Origin: Acidobacteriota bacterium
GTDB lineage: Bacteria; Acidobacteriota; Terriglobia; Terriglobales; Acidobacteriaceae
DNA: 63,550 bases
Assembly (NCBI GenBank): GCA_003225555.1
Contig: QIAM01000100.1
Coordinates: 1-63,550 of the forward strand
Direction: 5' to 3'
Every line of letters begins with the position of its first letter. Position 1 is the stretch's first letter. Below, one piece after another: positions 7,425 to 16,886 of the stretch. The notes under the pieces are model-generated. The model had not been told where the DNA came from. It saw nothing but the letters and a program-made list of their open reading frames with translations, and ran no database searches. The position numbers and the translations under genes are program-made.

Positions 7425-9659
7425 TCAGTGGAAGTTTTCCAGCAGCATGACGTGGCTGTTTTGCTGGTCGAGATGTTCATACAGGACTGATTTACCGTCG
7501 GGGCTGGCGCTCAGCCAGAAGGGCAGCTTGTCGAAAGTGGCGAATCGCTTCACCTGTCCGCTGGCGAAATCGAAGAACATCAACATGGGATCACGGGTTG
7601 TGTCCGACTGTACAAAGAAGATTCCGCGGTCTACGAGGGTCCAATTGGCCCAATCGTCGGGGCGCACCAGAGAAGAGACCCGAGTTTCCGCGCCGCCTTC
7701 GACCGGCATCTTCCAGATCTCCGGATTTGGCAAGTTGGAATTGGAGTAGTAAAGAACCTTTCCATTACGCGATTCGTAAGCGGCGAATCCTCCGTGAGCA
7801 GTGACTTGTATCGGAGAGCCTCCCTCAGGAGGAATCTTCCATACTTGCCAGTCGCCCGAGCGGTCCGAAGCGAAGTAAACCCACCTCCCGTCCTGCGACC
7901 AGCTCGGTACAAGACTCGACGAATCTCCTTGCACTAGCGGGCGCGGAGGGCCTCCATCGACATTCACAACAAAAATCGCGCCTTCCCGCTGATAGTCGGC
8001 GTCGAAGGCAATGTGCCGACTATCGGGAGACCAACGCGGTGTGCCCGTGCGCCCCATCGCGGTTAGTTGGATCGCGTTCGAACCGTTGCGGTCGCTGACC
8101 CATATTTCCATGCTTCCGGAGCGGTTGGACATGAAGACTAATTTCTTGCCATCGGGAGAAGCCTGTGGGCCTTCGTTTCTGCCGTTGTCGGTGACGACGA
8201 CGCCTCGAGCATGGGGACCGGGCGACCGGCTCAAATCCATTTGCCATACGCTCATGGCAGCCGAAATCTTCTGATAAGCCAGACGGTATCCCCGGCGAGA
8301 TGCTGCCGGATGCCATGCGGGGGCAACCGCTGCGGTTACTTCGGACATCTCCCCGCCGGCGACAGGGACGCGAAACAAGGCCGGTGGGCCCGCCGAGAAC
8401 AGGATTCCTTGACTGTCAGCGGTCCACGCCGGTGGACCAACAATGCCGTTGAAATGCTCGTGAACTACTCTAGGTTCGCCGCCTCCGGCGGGCATCACCT
8501 CGATCATTTCCGGCAAGCCCGTTTCACGAGTTCGAATAAAGGCCAAGCTTTGCCCATCCGGAGAAAAGGTGGGTCCCCAATCTTTGTTGAGAAGGGGAGG
8601 TTGTGTAATTTGCCGGAAACCCAAACCCCTCGGCGAAAGCAAGAAAATGCTTGAAGTGCCTCCCTGTGTTTCGCCCACAAACGCGATGGAGTTTCCGTCC
8701 GGCGACCAGTCCAAGTCGCCGCGTTTCGAGCCGCCTCCGGACAGAAGCTTGCGCAAGGCACCCCCCGCCGCCGGGACCTCGTAGATCGCCCGCTCCTTGC
8801 CTGAGAACCGTGTGAACGCTATGGACCGGCCATTGGGAGACCACGCCGGACAACAGTCCGCGGGATCGTTGGTGAGTTGGAGCAAGTCGCTGCTGCCGAT
8901 CGCTTTCACGAAGATTCCGGAGGTTTGGGCAGAGGGCCCGTGTCTGCGAAAGGCAATCCGCGTTCCATCGGGCGAAAATGCGGGATCGCTGGTCGGATCA
9001 GGCAGTTCGGTCAGCGGATTCATCGTCATGGACCGGGCGCGTTCGGCTCGTAATGCTCCCTCGCGTTGCTCAGGGGAGGAGGTAAGCCAGGTCAACAGCC
9101 CGAACACAACTACCATCGTGGACCCGGCGACCAGTACCACTCTGAGCCAAGACTTGCGCGGGCGGGATTCTTGCTCTCGCCTCCAGAGGACCGGGAGTTC
9201 GGCGGCGAAGGCCGGTTCGGTTGAAGCGACAGGACGCTCGCTCGAGCTTAGCTCCGGGATTGCTGTCGGCTGTGCCGCCACCGCAGTTGGCACAGAAGGT
9301 ACCGGCCGCTCCTGGACTGGTGCAGGCGGCTCAACTTTGCCAATGAACCGGTAGCCGCGACGAGGCAGGGTCTCGATGTACCGCGGATCGTCGGCGGAAT
9401 CGCTGAGGGCTTCGCGGAGCTTGTTCACTGCCGCGTTCAGTCCGTGATTGAAGTCAACAAAGGTGTCTCCCGGCCAGAGCTGAGCCCGAAGTTCTTCCCG
9501 CGTAACCAGGTCTCCGGGACGCGCCAGCAGAGTAGCCAGGATTTCAAAGGGCTGCCCCGCCGCTCTGAGCCGCAAACCGTGTTTCCACAGTTCGTGTGTG
9601 TGCAAATCGACCTCGTAAGGGCCGAAACGGACGCGATCTGGGACATCATTTGGCATCAC
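7425..9659 (-). CDS. CadC-like winged-helix / TolB-propeller membrane protein
   Basis: 744 residues. Residues 10-105 are an OmpR/CadC-type winged helix (FGPYEVDLHTHELWKHG to YIETLPRRGYRFIG). A Pro-rich linker and one transmembrane helix at about 172-192 (LRVVLVAGSTMVVVFGLLTW) follow. Then comes a long periplasmic part with repeated FSPDG, WSPDG and WSQDG blades of a PD40/TolB six- or seven-blade beta-propeller. The architecture implies a one-component membrane regulator that senses an extracytoplasmic signal with the propeller and binds DNA directly. It diverges from the Sel1-repeat gene and converges on the amidohydrolase gene. Two ATG codons in tandem make the start uncertain by one residue. 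Confidence 0.9.
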   Translation of the reverse strand: MMPNDVPDRVRFGPYEVDLHTHELWKHGLRLRAAGQPFEILATLLARPGDLVTREELRAQLWPGDTFVDFNHGLNAAVNKLREALSDSADDPRYIETLPRRGYRFIGKVEPPAPVQERPVPSVPTAVAAQPTAIPELSSSERPVASTEPAFAAELPVLWRREQESRPRKSWLRVVLVAGSTMVVVFGLLTWLTSSPEQREGALRAERARSMTMNPLTELPDPTSDPAFSPDGTRIAFRRHGPSAQTSGIFVKAIGSSDLLQLTNDPADCCPAWSPNGRSIAFTRFSGKERAIYEVPAAGGALRKLLSGGGSKRGDLDWSPDGNSIAFVGETQGGTSSIFLLSPRGLGFRQITQPPLLNKDWGPTFSPDGQSLAFIRTRETGLPEMIEVMPAGGGEPRVVHEHFNGIVGPPAWTADSQGILFSAGPPALFRVPVAGGEMSEVTAAVAPAWHPAASRRGYRLAYQKISAAMSVWQMDLSRSPGPHARGVVVTDNGRNEGPQASPDGKKLVFMSNRSGSMEIWVSDRNGSNAIQLTAMGRTGTPRWSPDSRHIAFDADYQREGAIFVVNVDGGPPRPLVQGDSSSLVPSWSQDGRWVYFASDRSGDWQVWKIPPEGGSPIQVTAHGGFAAYESRNGKVLYYSNSNLPNPEIWKMPVEGGAETRVSSLVRPDDWANWTLVDRGIFFVQSDTTRDPMLMFFDFASGQVKRFATFDKLPFWLSASPDGKSVLYEHLDQQNSHVMLLENFH

Positions 9660-9876
9660 TTTGGCTCCGACGTTACCACGAAAATCAGAAATCTTGCAGC
9701 TGCCTGGTTTCTTCTTATGCGAAGGATCCCTTGTTGAATTAACACCTTAGCGGATGACCTATTATGTCTCCGGAAATGATGCTCCGGTCATTGAAGTAGT
9801 TCTCCCAAAATCTCAAAGTGCGCTCTCATCAGGCCGGTTTTCAAAGCAAACCGAACCGGCCACAAGAGAACCAGCT

Positions 9877-10881
9877 ATGAGAAAGACGTTTCCCATGATC
9901 AACGGTGTGTGGGCTCGGCTGTTTATTTTGACTGTTTTGAGCATTGGCATGGCATGTCAACAAATATGGGCCCAGAGCCCGGCGGGCGGCGAGTTTGCGA
10001 GAGTGCCATGCAACCTGGCCATAGTTTCCAAAACGAACGGCGCGCGCGGAGGCTCTTGCGACGAGAAAACCATTCGCGACATGGCACGGCATGGCCAGGT
10101 GTACGAGCAGAATCAGCTGGGCATCGCCTCCATTCTCGCGATCGCCCCAGACTACAGTACGGCAGAGGCATTGAAATGGTTCGAGAGGGCCGCACGGCGA
10201 GGCTATGCTCCCGCCCAGGTCAACCTGGCTGTGATGTACAGCAACGGCTGGGGAACTCCCGCGAGCAATGCCAAGGCGCTGTATTGGCTGCAGTTGGCGG
10301 CGGATCAGAAGTACCCTCGCGCCTACTTTGATCTGGGAGTTTTCTACCTCCAGGGCAAATGGGTGCGACAGGACTACGCCACGGCATTTGAGCTATTTCG
10401 AAAAGGCGCCGAGTTAGGAGACACCATCGCCCAGAGCAACCTAGGCTACCTGTATGACCGGGGCCTGGGCGTTGCGCAGAACGCTGCAGAAGCCGCTGCC
10501 TGGTACCGTAAAGCTGCGGACGCCGGCGACGCCATGGGGGAGAACAATCTCGCTGACATGTACCTGCGGGGTGAGGGCGTACCTCAGAATGACGCCCTGG
10601 CATTCCATCTATTTCAGGAGGCCGCCGCCACGGGACACACCGGAGCACGGATCAAGTTGGGCTACATGTATGCCGAGGGCCGAGGAACGGCGAAGGACCT
10701 GGAAACCGCATTCATGTGGATCAGCGCGGCGACCTGCGCCGGGGATCGGAGAGGTGAATATCTGCTGGCATCGCTCCGGGGGCAGCTGACCGCGAATCAA
10801 GTAGAGAAGGCGGAAGAGCTTGCCCGGAACCTGCGATTGTCACCAGAACCACCGGTCTCGGCGAAGATGTTGCTTCCGTGA
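9877..10881 (+). CDS. Exported Sel1-repeat (SLR) protein
   Basis: 334 residues when started at the ATG at 9877, which gives a signal peptide (RLFILTVLSIGMACQQIWAQ). A longer frame from 9754 would bury it. Residues about 85-300 hold roughly six Sel1-like repeats of 36 residues, e.g. ALKWFERAARRGYAPAQVN and AAAWYRKAADAGDAMGENN. SLR proteins are alpha-solenoid adaptors for protein-protein contacts in the periplasm or outside. TATTAT at 9760-9765 with TTAACA 15 nt upstream is a possible promoter. It is divergently placed to the CadC-like regulator, which may control it, though this is only positional. Confidence 0.85.
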   Translation: MRKTFPMINGVWARLFILTVLSIGMACQQIWAQSPAGGEFARVPCNLAIVSKTNGARGGSCDEKTIRDMARHGQVYEQNQLGIASILAIAPDYSTAEALKWFERAARRGYAPAQVNLAVMYSNGWGTPASNAKALYWLQLAADQKYPRAYFDLGVFYLQGKWVRQDYATAFELFRKGAELGDTIAQSNLGYLYDRGLGVAQNAAEAAAWYRKAADAGDAMGENNLADMYLRGEGVPQNDALAFHLFQEAAATGHTGARIKLGYMYAEGRGTAKDLETAFMWISAATCAGDRRGEYLLASLRGQLTANQVEKAEELARNLRLSPEPPVSAKMLLP

Positions 10882-10901
10882 GGCGACTGCCGGCCGGCGG
10901 A

Positions 10902-12680
10902 TCACTTGATTCCCGTGCCTTCGACAATCGTGATGTAGCGGTCGATGGGAAGATCAATGAACGTTTCGGTTTTACCGCTGGGCTGCGGCCACTGAATCTC
11001 GAGCCGGTCCAGCTTCGTCCTCGGACCAATTCCCAACACCTCGCGCGGATCGTGTGAGGCGAGATAGCTGCCTCCGCCGGTCTTTAGACGGTGTCGCTTA
11101 AGATCTCCGGCCTGCCAAGTGATGCGGGCACCGATGGCATCGAGGTTCGACTTCTTTCCAACCAGCCGTACGCCGAGCCAGTGATTGCCCGCCGCGGCTG
11201 AGTTCTTGAGGAGCACCGGAGGGCCGTCGTTCACCGCAACCAGGACGTCGAGCGCTCCATCGTTATTGAAGTCACCAACGGCCAGGCCGCGTGCAGCAAA
11301 GCTTTCCGCAAACACAGGACCGGCAGCGGCGCTGACGTTCTCCAGTCCCTTCCCGGTATTGTGAAACAGCAGCAGGGGTTCAAGATATTTTACGTGCGCG
11401 TCATGGGCCTCGATCTTGTCATCAGGATGGCCGTTGGCGATGAACAGATCGAGGTTGCCGTCATTGTCGTAGTCGAAGAACTTGACGCCCCAGCCGCTCA
11501 TAAGGCGCGTAGTGCGCCCAATGCCAAGCGGGCCTGAGAGGTCGTCAAATGTGAGATCGTGATTGTTGCGGTAAATGGAATACATTTCCTGATCGACGTT
11601 AGTAACAAACAGATCCTGCCACCCGTCCTGATCGTAGTCGGCGGAATCTACTCCCATGCCGGAGCGGGCGCGTCCATCTTGGCTGTAGGCGACGCTGGAC
11701 TCCAGGCCCGTGTCTTCAAATTTGCCTTTGCGATTGAGGAAGAGAAAATTGGGGAACGTGTCGTTGGCCACGAACAGGTCCATCCAGCCGTCGTTATTGA
11801 TGTCGGTAGCGACCACGCCCCAAGCCTTGCCGAGGGCTTTTGCAATGCCGGTCTCCTGGGACACATCGTGGAACGTGCCGTCGCCGTTGTTGTGAAACAA
11901 CCAACTGTGTGCCGGAGGATAGACGCGCGGAAGGCAGTAATAGCGTTCGCCGCTTGCCTTGTTGCCGCAGAACTGGTTCTTCGACTTGTCGAACTCGACG
12001 AAGCGGCATACGAACAGATCGAGCCGGCCATCGTTGTCGTAGTCGAACCAGACCGCACTCGATGCCCAACCGGGCGCGGCCAGTCCGGCCTTCTCGGTGA
12101 CGTCCGCAAAAGTGCCGTCGCCGTTGTTGCGGTACAGGATGCTGCCGCCATATTGCGTGACGTAGAGATCAGGATAGCCGTCGCCGTTGTAGTCGCCGAC
12201 GGCTACGCCCATGCCGTAGCCTCCGGCTGCTACTCCGGCTTTCTCGGTGACGTCAGTGAAGGTTCCGTCTCGATTATTGCGGTAGAGGGCGTTTCGCAAG
12301 GGTGGTTGTGGATCATAGAAATCGCAATGGCCGCTGTTTACGAGATAGAGGTCCATCCAGCCATCGTTGTCATAGTCGAGAAACGCACACCCTGCGCCTG
12401 TGGTTTCAGGCAAGTAATATTCCTGCGAGCGTCCGTTGACGTGACGCCAGGAAATCCCCGACTTCGAGGCAGGAACTTCCTCGAAAAGCGCGTGGCTCCT
12501 TTCCTGTGCAATGGCCAAGCTTGCGGCGTTCCCTTGTCGCAAAGGCAAGCCGCCAAATAGGATCGGAACTCGCGGAGCACACAAGCCAGCGGTCAACGTT
12601 CGCAGGAAACCTCGCCGTGTGAGGCGAGGCGGTGTGTTTTTTCCCGGGTCGGATGCCCGGACAATCAAAGGTCGCTTCAC
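10902..12680 (-). CDS. CRTAC/FG-GAP repeat protein with ASPIC/UnbV domain (copy 2)
   Basis: 592 residues, exported. The N terminus has a Tat-like motif ([16 protein letters not shown]). Residues 60-450 form a beta-propeller of VCBS/FG-GAP blades with calcium-binding DxDxDG loops ([45 protein letters not shown]). The C-terminal 90 residues are an ASPIC/UnbV domain ([20 protein letters not shown], then [18 protein letters not shown]). It is a close paralogue of the gene at 13954-15663. Its ATG overlaps the TGA of the TPR gene upstream (ATGA), pointing to translational coupling. The family is thought to mediate surface adhesion or ligand binding; exact role unknown. Confidence 0.9.
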   Translation of the reverse strand: MKRPLIVRASDPGKNTPPRLTRRGFLRTLTAGLCAPRVPILFGGLPLRQGNAASLAIAQERSHALFEEVPASKSGISWRHVNGRSQEYYLPETTGAGCAFLDYDNDGWMDLYLVNSGHCDFYDPQPPLRNALYRNNRDGTFTDVTEKAGVAAGGYGMGVAVGDYNGDGYPDLYVTQYGGSILYRNNGDGTFADVTEKAGLAAPGWASSAVWFDYDNDGRLDLFVCRFVEFDKSKNQFCGNKASGERYYCLPRVYPPAHSWLFHNNGDGTFHDVSQETGIAKALGKAWGVVATDINNDGWMDLFVANDTFPNFLFLNRKGKFEDTGLESSVAYSQDGRARSGMGVDSADYDQDGWQDLFVTNVDQEMYSIYRNNHDLTFDDLSGPLGIGRTTRLMSGWGVKFFDYDNDGNLDLFIANGHPDDKIEAHDAHVKYLEPLLLFHNTGKGLENVSAAAGPVFAESFAARGLAVGDFNNDGALDVLVAVNDGPPVLLKNSAAAGNHWLGVRLVGKKSNLDAIGARITWQAGDLKRHRLKTGGGSYLASHDPREVLGIGPRTKLDRLEIQWPQPSGKTETFIDLPIDRYITIVEGTGIK

Positions 12681-13858
12681 TGGGGCGGCTTCCCTCGATC
12701 TACGGCTCGCAGTTGCCCTTGGGATATACCGGACGGCCGCTCGCCATATACGTTCGAGCCCGCTTGCGTCGCCGCCTGTGCATTCAGGCGAACGAATTCT
12801 GCGCGGGCTTTTGCCGCCTCCACTTTTCTACCCGTCCGGGCATAGGCGCTCCCGAGCGAGAAGTAAACTTGAGCCTCCATTGGAAACGCTTTACGTGCAA
12901 TCTCGAACTCGGGAATAGCGCCAGCTGCATTTCCCGTATCCAGGCGCAATAGTCCGAGCAAGTAATGGGCAAAGGGCATTCCTGGCGCCAGCTTTACAGC
13001 TTCTTCGGCATACTTCAACCCGTCCTGCGAGTCCATCTGGTAGCGCACGGCAGCAATTTCCAGCAGCGAATTCACATTCTTCGGGTCGCGCTCCAGTTCG
13101 CGCTGGAACTCTTTGACGGCTTCGTCCGTCTCATGCGCTTCCAGCAGCAATCTTCCATAGGCAAAATGCAGGTTCGGGTAATCCGGGTATTCAGTCGTTA
13201 GCCCGCCATATATTTGTTTTGCTCCCTCAAAGTCCTTGGTCCCCAACTTCGCCTCAGCCTGTCCCGCCCCTTCAATCACGCCTTGTGTACCTTCCGGAAA
13301 GGACTCGTGGGGACTTATCAGAAGTGCTGCCTGGCCCAACGCAATTATCAATTCCTTCGTCCTGACTCCATCTTTTGCCAGTTGCAGGAGCGTCTCGTGT
13401 GCATCGCGGTATCTTCGCGCCCGCAGTTGTAGCACTCCGAGGTGGTAGAGGGCCACCCTGCGCAATTGCTCGTCCTTTACGATGCCGAACCGCTCTGCCG
13501 CCAGCAGATTTTTCAGCGCTGGTTCGTCCTTACCCAATTCGAACTGGCACAAGCCGAGCATCGCGTGCGCCGTGCCATTGGAGGGTTGTATTCTGAGAAG
13601 TTTTTGAAATGCCTGCGCCGCTTCCGCGTAATGGTCTTGGTCGTACTCCAGTGTTCCTAAAGACCACCAACCCTGCGCCCATCGCGGCCGCAGTGCCAAG
13701 GCCCTCGCATAGAGCCGCCCAGCTTCATCCAGTCGATTCTCCTCGCTCGCCTTCTTCGCCCTCTCCTCCAACCGGTTGAGCGCGCTGCTCTGCCCAGCCG
13801 CAAGAGTCCCATGGGTCATCATACAAACAACGACCACGAGTGCCATAGCCAATCGCAT
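12677..13858 (-). CDS. Exported TPR protein paired with CRTAC copy 2
   Basis: 393 residues when started at the ATG at 13858 ([22 protein letters not shown], a signal peptide). A longer upstream frame runs antisense-like through the end of the preceding gene and is discarded. About eight tetratricopeptide repeats follow, including [20 protein letters not shown] and [19 protein letters not shown]. The last repeat closely resembles that of the TPR gene at 15695-16684. TPR solenoids hold protein partners. Tight coupling to the next gene (4-nt overlap) suggests that the two products work as a pair in the periplasm or at the surface. Confidence 0.88.
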   Translation of the reverse strand: MRLAMALVVVVCMMTHGTLAAGQSSALNRLEERAKKASEENRLDEAGRLYARALALRPRWAQGWWSLGTLEYDQDHYAEAAQAFQKLLRIQPSNGTAHAMLGLCQFELGKDEPALKNLLAAERFGIVKDEQLRRVALYHLGVLQLRARRYRDAHETLLQLAKDGVRTKELIIALGQAALLISPHESFPEGTQGVIEGAGQAEAKLGTKDFEGAKQIYGGLTTEYPDYPNLHFAYGRLLLEAHETDEAVKEFQRELERDPKNVNSLLEIAAVRYQMDSQDGLKYAEEAVKLAPGMPFAHYLLGLLRLDTGNAAGAIPEFEIARKAFPMEAQVYFSLGSAYARTGRKVEAAKARAEFVRLNAQAATQAGSNVYGERPSGISQGQLRAVDRGKPPQ

Positions 13859-13953
13859 CGACCGCAGGCTGCACAGGTTTGATTCGGCTTGCACTCGTGT
13901 TTTTCCAAAATGCGGCGGCTCACATGCGCGGTTTTCCCGACGTTCATGAGTAA

Positions 13954-15663
13954 TCACAGCTGGAGCGCCTTGCCTTGACCTTCGACGATAGTGATGTAAC
14001 GATCGATGGGCAGGCTCGTGAACCTTTCGATTCGCTCGCTTGGCTTTGGCCACTGGATTTCCAGCCAATCGATCTTGCTCTTGGAGCCGAGTCCGAGCAC
14101 TACACGGGAGTCGTGAGCAGAAAGATAGCTTCCGCCGCCGACCTTGAAGATGTGCCGCTGGAGTTCGCCTGCCTTATACGTCAGTTTAGCTCCGACGGCA
14201 TCGATATTCGCCTTCTTACCCACCAAGCACACCCCGAGCCAGTGGTTTCTGCTGCCAACCTTGTTGCGCATCAGAACGGGTGGGCCATTGTTCTGGGAGA
14301 TCAGAACGTCCACGCCGCCGTCATTGTCAAAATCTCCCAGGGCAAGTCCGCGCGCGGCTAGCTTTTTTGAGAAGGCGGGGCCGCTCTCCGCGCTCACGTT
14401 CTTGAAACCCGCCCCCGTATTTTGAAATAAGAGCATGGGTTCGAGGTAGTTTACGTTTGGGAACTGCTGCTCGACCATCAAGTCCGGATGACCGTTCGCC
14501 ACGAGGAGGTCAAGATTGCCGTCATTGTCATAGTCAAAGAACTTCACTCCCCAACCGCTCAGCAGCCAAGTAGCCGCCGCGAGCCCCACCTCATTGGCTG
14601 CATCGCTGAACGACTCGTCCCGGGTGTTGTGGTAGAGAGAATATGATTGGTGATCGATGTTTGCGACAAACAGATCCACCCACCCATCCTGATCGTAGTC
14701 GGCCGCGTCCACTCCCATTCCAGAGCGAGCTGTACCCAAGCCGCTGTAGCCAACTCCGGCCAGCGCACCGGTCTCTTCGAACCGCCCCTTCCCCTTATTG
14801 ATAAATAGAAAATTGGGTACCATGTCGTTGCCTACAAAGAGATCCATCCCGCCATCGTTGTTGATGTCAGCGGCGACTACTCCCCAGGCCTTCGCCAGGG
14901 GTTTGGAGATTCCGGATTCCTTGCTCACATCCGTAAAGGTGCCATCGCCATTGTTGTGGTACAGCCCGCAAGGCGCAGGGGTAAACACGGCCGGACTGCA
15001 ATACGCTCGATGGTGTTCCACCCCAAGACCACACTGACGGTTCGTTGCCTTGGAGAATTCGACAAAGCGGCAGACGAAAAGGTCCAGCCGGCCGTCATTG
15101 TCGTAATCGAACCACACCGCACTGGAACCCCAGCCCGGACAAGCCACGCCCGCTTTCGCAGTTACATCCGTAAAGGTCCCGTCACCGTTGTTGTGGTAGA
15201 GAATGCTGTGCTGATATTGCGTGAGAAACAGGTCGGGGAATCCGTCTCCGTCGTAGTCTCCGACCGCCACACCCATGCCGTAGGCATTGCCAGGGACGCC
15301 TGCGGCCAGGGTGACGTCGGTGAACGTGCCATCGCGATTGTTGCGGTAAAGAGCGTTGCGCAATGGTTTTGGCGGCGTATAGAAGTCAGATGGGCCGCTG
15401 TTCACGAGGTAGATATCCATCCAACCGTCATTGTCGTAGTCGAGAAAAGCGCAGCCTGCACCCACGGTCTCCGGCAGGTACATGTCGGGCGACTTCCCGC
15501 TCGTGTGCACCCAGGATATTCCGCTGGTGACAGGTAGTAGCTCTTCAAACGCGAAAGGGGATTCCGAGCCCGGAAAAACTGCGCCCGCCAGGCGGGATTT
15601 CTCCAGAAGAAGGCCCATTCCCGCCCATCCCATTGCTCTGAGAACGCTGCGCCGTTCAATCAT
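13954..15663 (-). CDS. CRTAC/FG-GAP repeat protein with ASPIC/UnbV domain (copy 1)
   Basis: 569 residues from the ATG at 15663 ([17 protein letters not shown], a twin-Arg-like leader: [10 protein letters not shown]). The frame extends further upstream but without signal features. It has the same design as copy 2: a VCBS/FG-GAP propeller with [32 protein letters not shown] and [15 protein letters not shown], then a C-terminal ASPIC/UnbV domain ([38 protein letters not shown]). Long stretches are nearly identical to copy 2, so the two arose by duplication. The TPR gene lies 31 nt upstream. The Asp-rich loops predict calcium binding. Confidence 0.9.
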   Translation of the reverse strand: MIERRSVLRAMGWAGMGLLLEKSRLAGAVFPGSESPFAFEELLPVTSGISWVHTSGKSPDMYLPETVGAGCAFLDYDNDGWMDIYLVNSGPSDFYTPPKPLRNALYRNNRDGTFTDVTLAAGVPGNAYGMGVAVGDYDGDGFPDLFLTQYQHSILYHNNGDGTFTDVTAKAGVACPGWGSSAVWFDYDNDGRLDLFVCRFVEFSKATNRQCGLGVEHHRAYCSPAVFTPAPCGLYHNNGDGTFTDVSKESGISKPLAKAWGVVAADINNDGGMDLFVGNDMVPNFLFINKGKGRFEETGALAGVGYSGLGTARSGMGVDAADYDQDGWVDLFVANIDHQSYSLYHNTRDESFSDAANEVGLAAATWLLSGWGVKFFDYDNDGNLDLLVANGHPDLMVEQQFPNVNYLEPMLLFQNTGAGFKNVSAESGPAFSKKLAARGLALGDFDNDGGVDVLISQNNGPPVLMRNKVGSRNHWLGVCLVGKKANIDAVGAKLTYKAGELQRHIFKVGGGSYLSAHDSRVVLGLGSKSKIDWLEIQWPKPSERIERFTSLPIDRYITIVEGQGKALQL

Positions 15664-15694
15664 CGTTCCTAAGCACCTAAGTAAACCTAAGATT

Positions 15695-16684
15695 TCAACG
15701 CGGTTCGGTATTGTCCGGCGAAGGCGGGGCCTGGTTTTTCTCGGAAAGCTGCTGCTGGAGCGCCATTTCCCGAACAGAATCCTGCTTGCGGCCGGTGCGT
15801 GCGTAGGCCATGGCGAGCTGATAATGTCCGGCGGGATCTTGGGGAACGGTCTTCGTGTAGCCTTCGAGCGGCTTGATCGCGTCAGCAAAGCGCCCGTCGG
15901 AATTGAAAGTCATGCCCAAGGCCAGCATTGCTTCCGGATACGTGGGATCGAGCTTCAGCGCCGAAGTGTAATGCGGAATGGCCTCGGCCCAGTGGCCGTC
16001 ACGGCGTGAAATTTCACCCAGCCAGAATTCCGCTGCCGCATTCGTCGAATCAATGGTGAGCTCCTGCTCGAATTCCTTCCGGGCTTCTTCCGTGGTGGCC
16101 TGGGTTTCCGGTTGCGCAAGCACTGCCCGGCCCAGCCGGAAATGAATATTGGGCAGCTTGGGATCCTTCTCCAGGATTTTCCGGTAGGTGGCTGCGGCTT
16201 CTGGCCACTTGTTTTGCGATTCCAATGTTTCTGCTTCGAGTTCGAGGATCTGGTACGAGTCTGGGGCGATTCGGGCGAGATCCTGCGATGCCTCCTCCGC
16301 GATTTTCAGGAAGACCTGGGTGGTCAGGTATAGAACCTCAGGATCTTTCGGATACTCGTGTCTCAAAGCCAACAAGGTGGTCACGGTAGCGTGACCATCT
16401 TTCCGCTTTATGGCGCAACGCGCAGTGGCCAATTGTGCCCGGTACTTGAGCTGCTTGTCACTATCGTCGGCGAGCCTTTTCAAAAGTGGAAGCGCTTCCT
16501 CGCAGCGCCCTTTCGCGGCAAGGTCAATACCACGGTCGACGAGGCTGGAAGGACCAGCAGATGGTGAACTCACGGGGGCCTGCGCGAGGACCCAAACGGC
16601 TAAAAGAGCAATGCAAACCAGTATCTGAGCGCCTGAAAGAGAGAGTCTAACCAGAATTCCCGGTTTGAGCTCCGCCATAGGCAA
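15695..16684 (-). CDS. Exported TPR protein paired with CRTAC copy 1
   Basis: 329 residues with an N-terminal signal segment ([19 protein letters not shown]), then tetratricopeptide repeats through most of the chain, e.g. [40 protein letters not shown] and [19 protein letters not shown]. The tail is Pro-rich. It is the upstream half of the first TPR-CRTAC pair. A second ATG two codons later is an equally good start. It lies downstream of the TonB receptor gene, from which it is separated by a strong terminator hairpin, so it probably has its own promoter or depends on read-through. Confidence 0.85.
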   Translation of the reverse strand: MPMAELKPGILVRLSLSGAQILVCIALLAVWVLAQAPVSSPSAGPSSLVDRGIDLAAKGRCEEALPLLKRLADDSDKQLKYRAQLATARCAIKRKDGHATVTTLLALRHEYPKDPEVLYLTTQVFLKIAEEASQDLARIAPDSYQILELEAETLESQNKWPEAAATYRKILEKDPKLPNIHFRLGRAVLAQPETQATTEEARKEFEQELTIDSTNAAAEFWLGEISRRDGHWAEAIPHYTSALKLDPTYPEAMLALGMTFNSDGRFADAIKPLEGYTKTVPQDPAGHYQLAMAYARTGRKQDSVREMALQQQLSEKNQAPPSPDNTEPR

Positions 16685-16836
16685 ACTTTACACCCGTGGC
16701 CGCTTTGAGTGCATCAGGTTCCTCTTCGTCACCCGCCCATGCCCTCATAAATACTCAGCCGAAGCGAAAATTCGAAGGGTTAGAGATAGATTCAAGAAAA
16801 GGGAAGAGCTGGAATTTCAATATCTGATGGAACAAG

Positions 16837-16865
16837 AAAGGGAGGCGGAGTCATTGCCTCCCTTT
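16837..16865 (-). terminator. Intrinsic terminator after the TonB receptor gene
   Basis: A perfect 10-bp stem, AAAGGGAGGC / GCCTCCCTTT, with a 9-nt loop. On minus it is followed by the T-rich TTTCTTGTTCC. It stands 22 nt after the receptor stop codon. Confidence 0.8.
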
Positions 16866-16886
16866 CCGTGTTTGATCTAGTTACAG

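Noticed and set aside
11559..12560. 333-codon open frame on plus
   Set aside because: It is antisense to the calcium-loop repeats of a CRTAC gene; its Val/Ala repeats reflect the reverse complement of DxDxDG codons.
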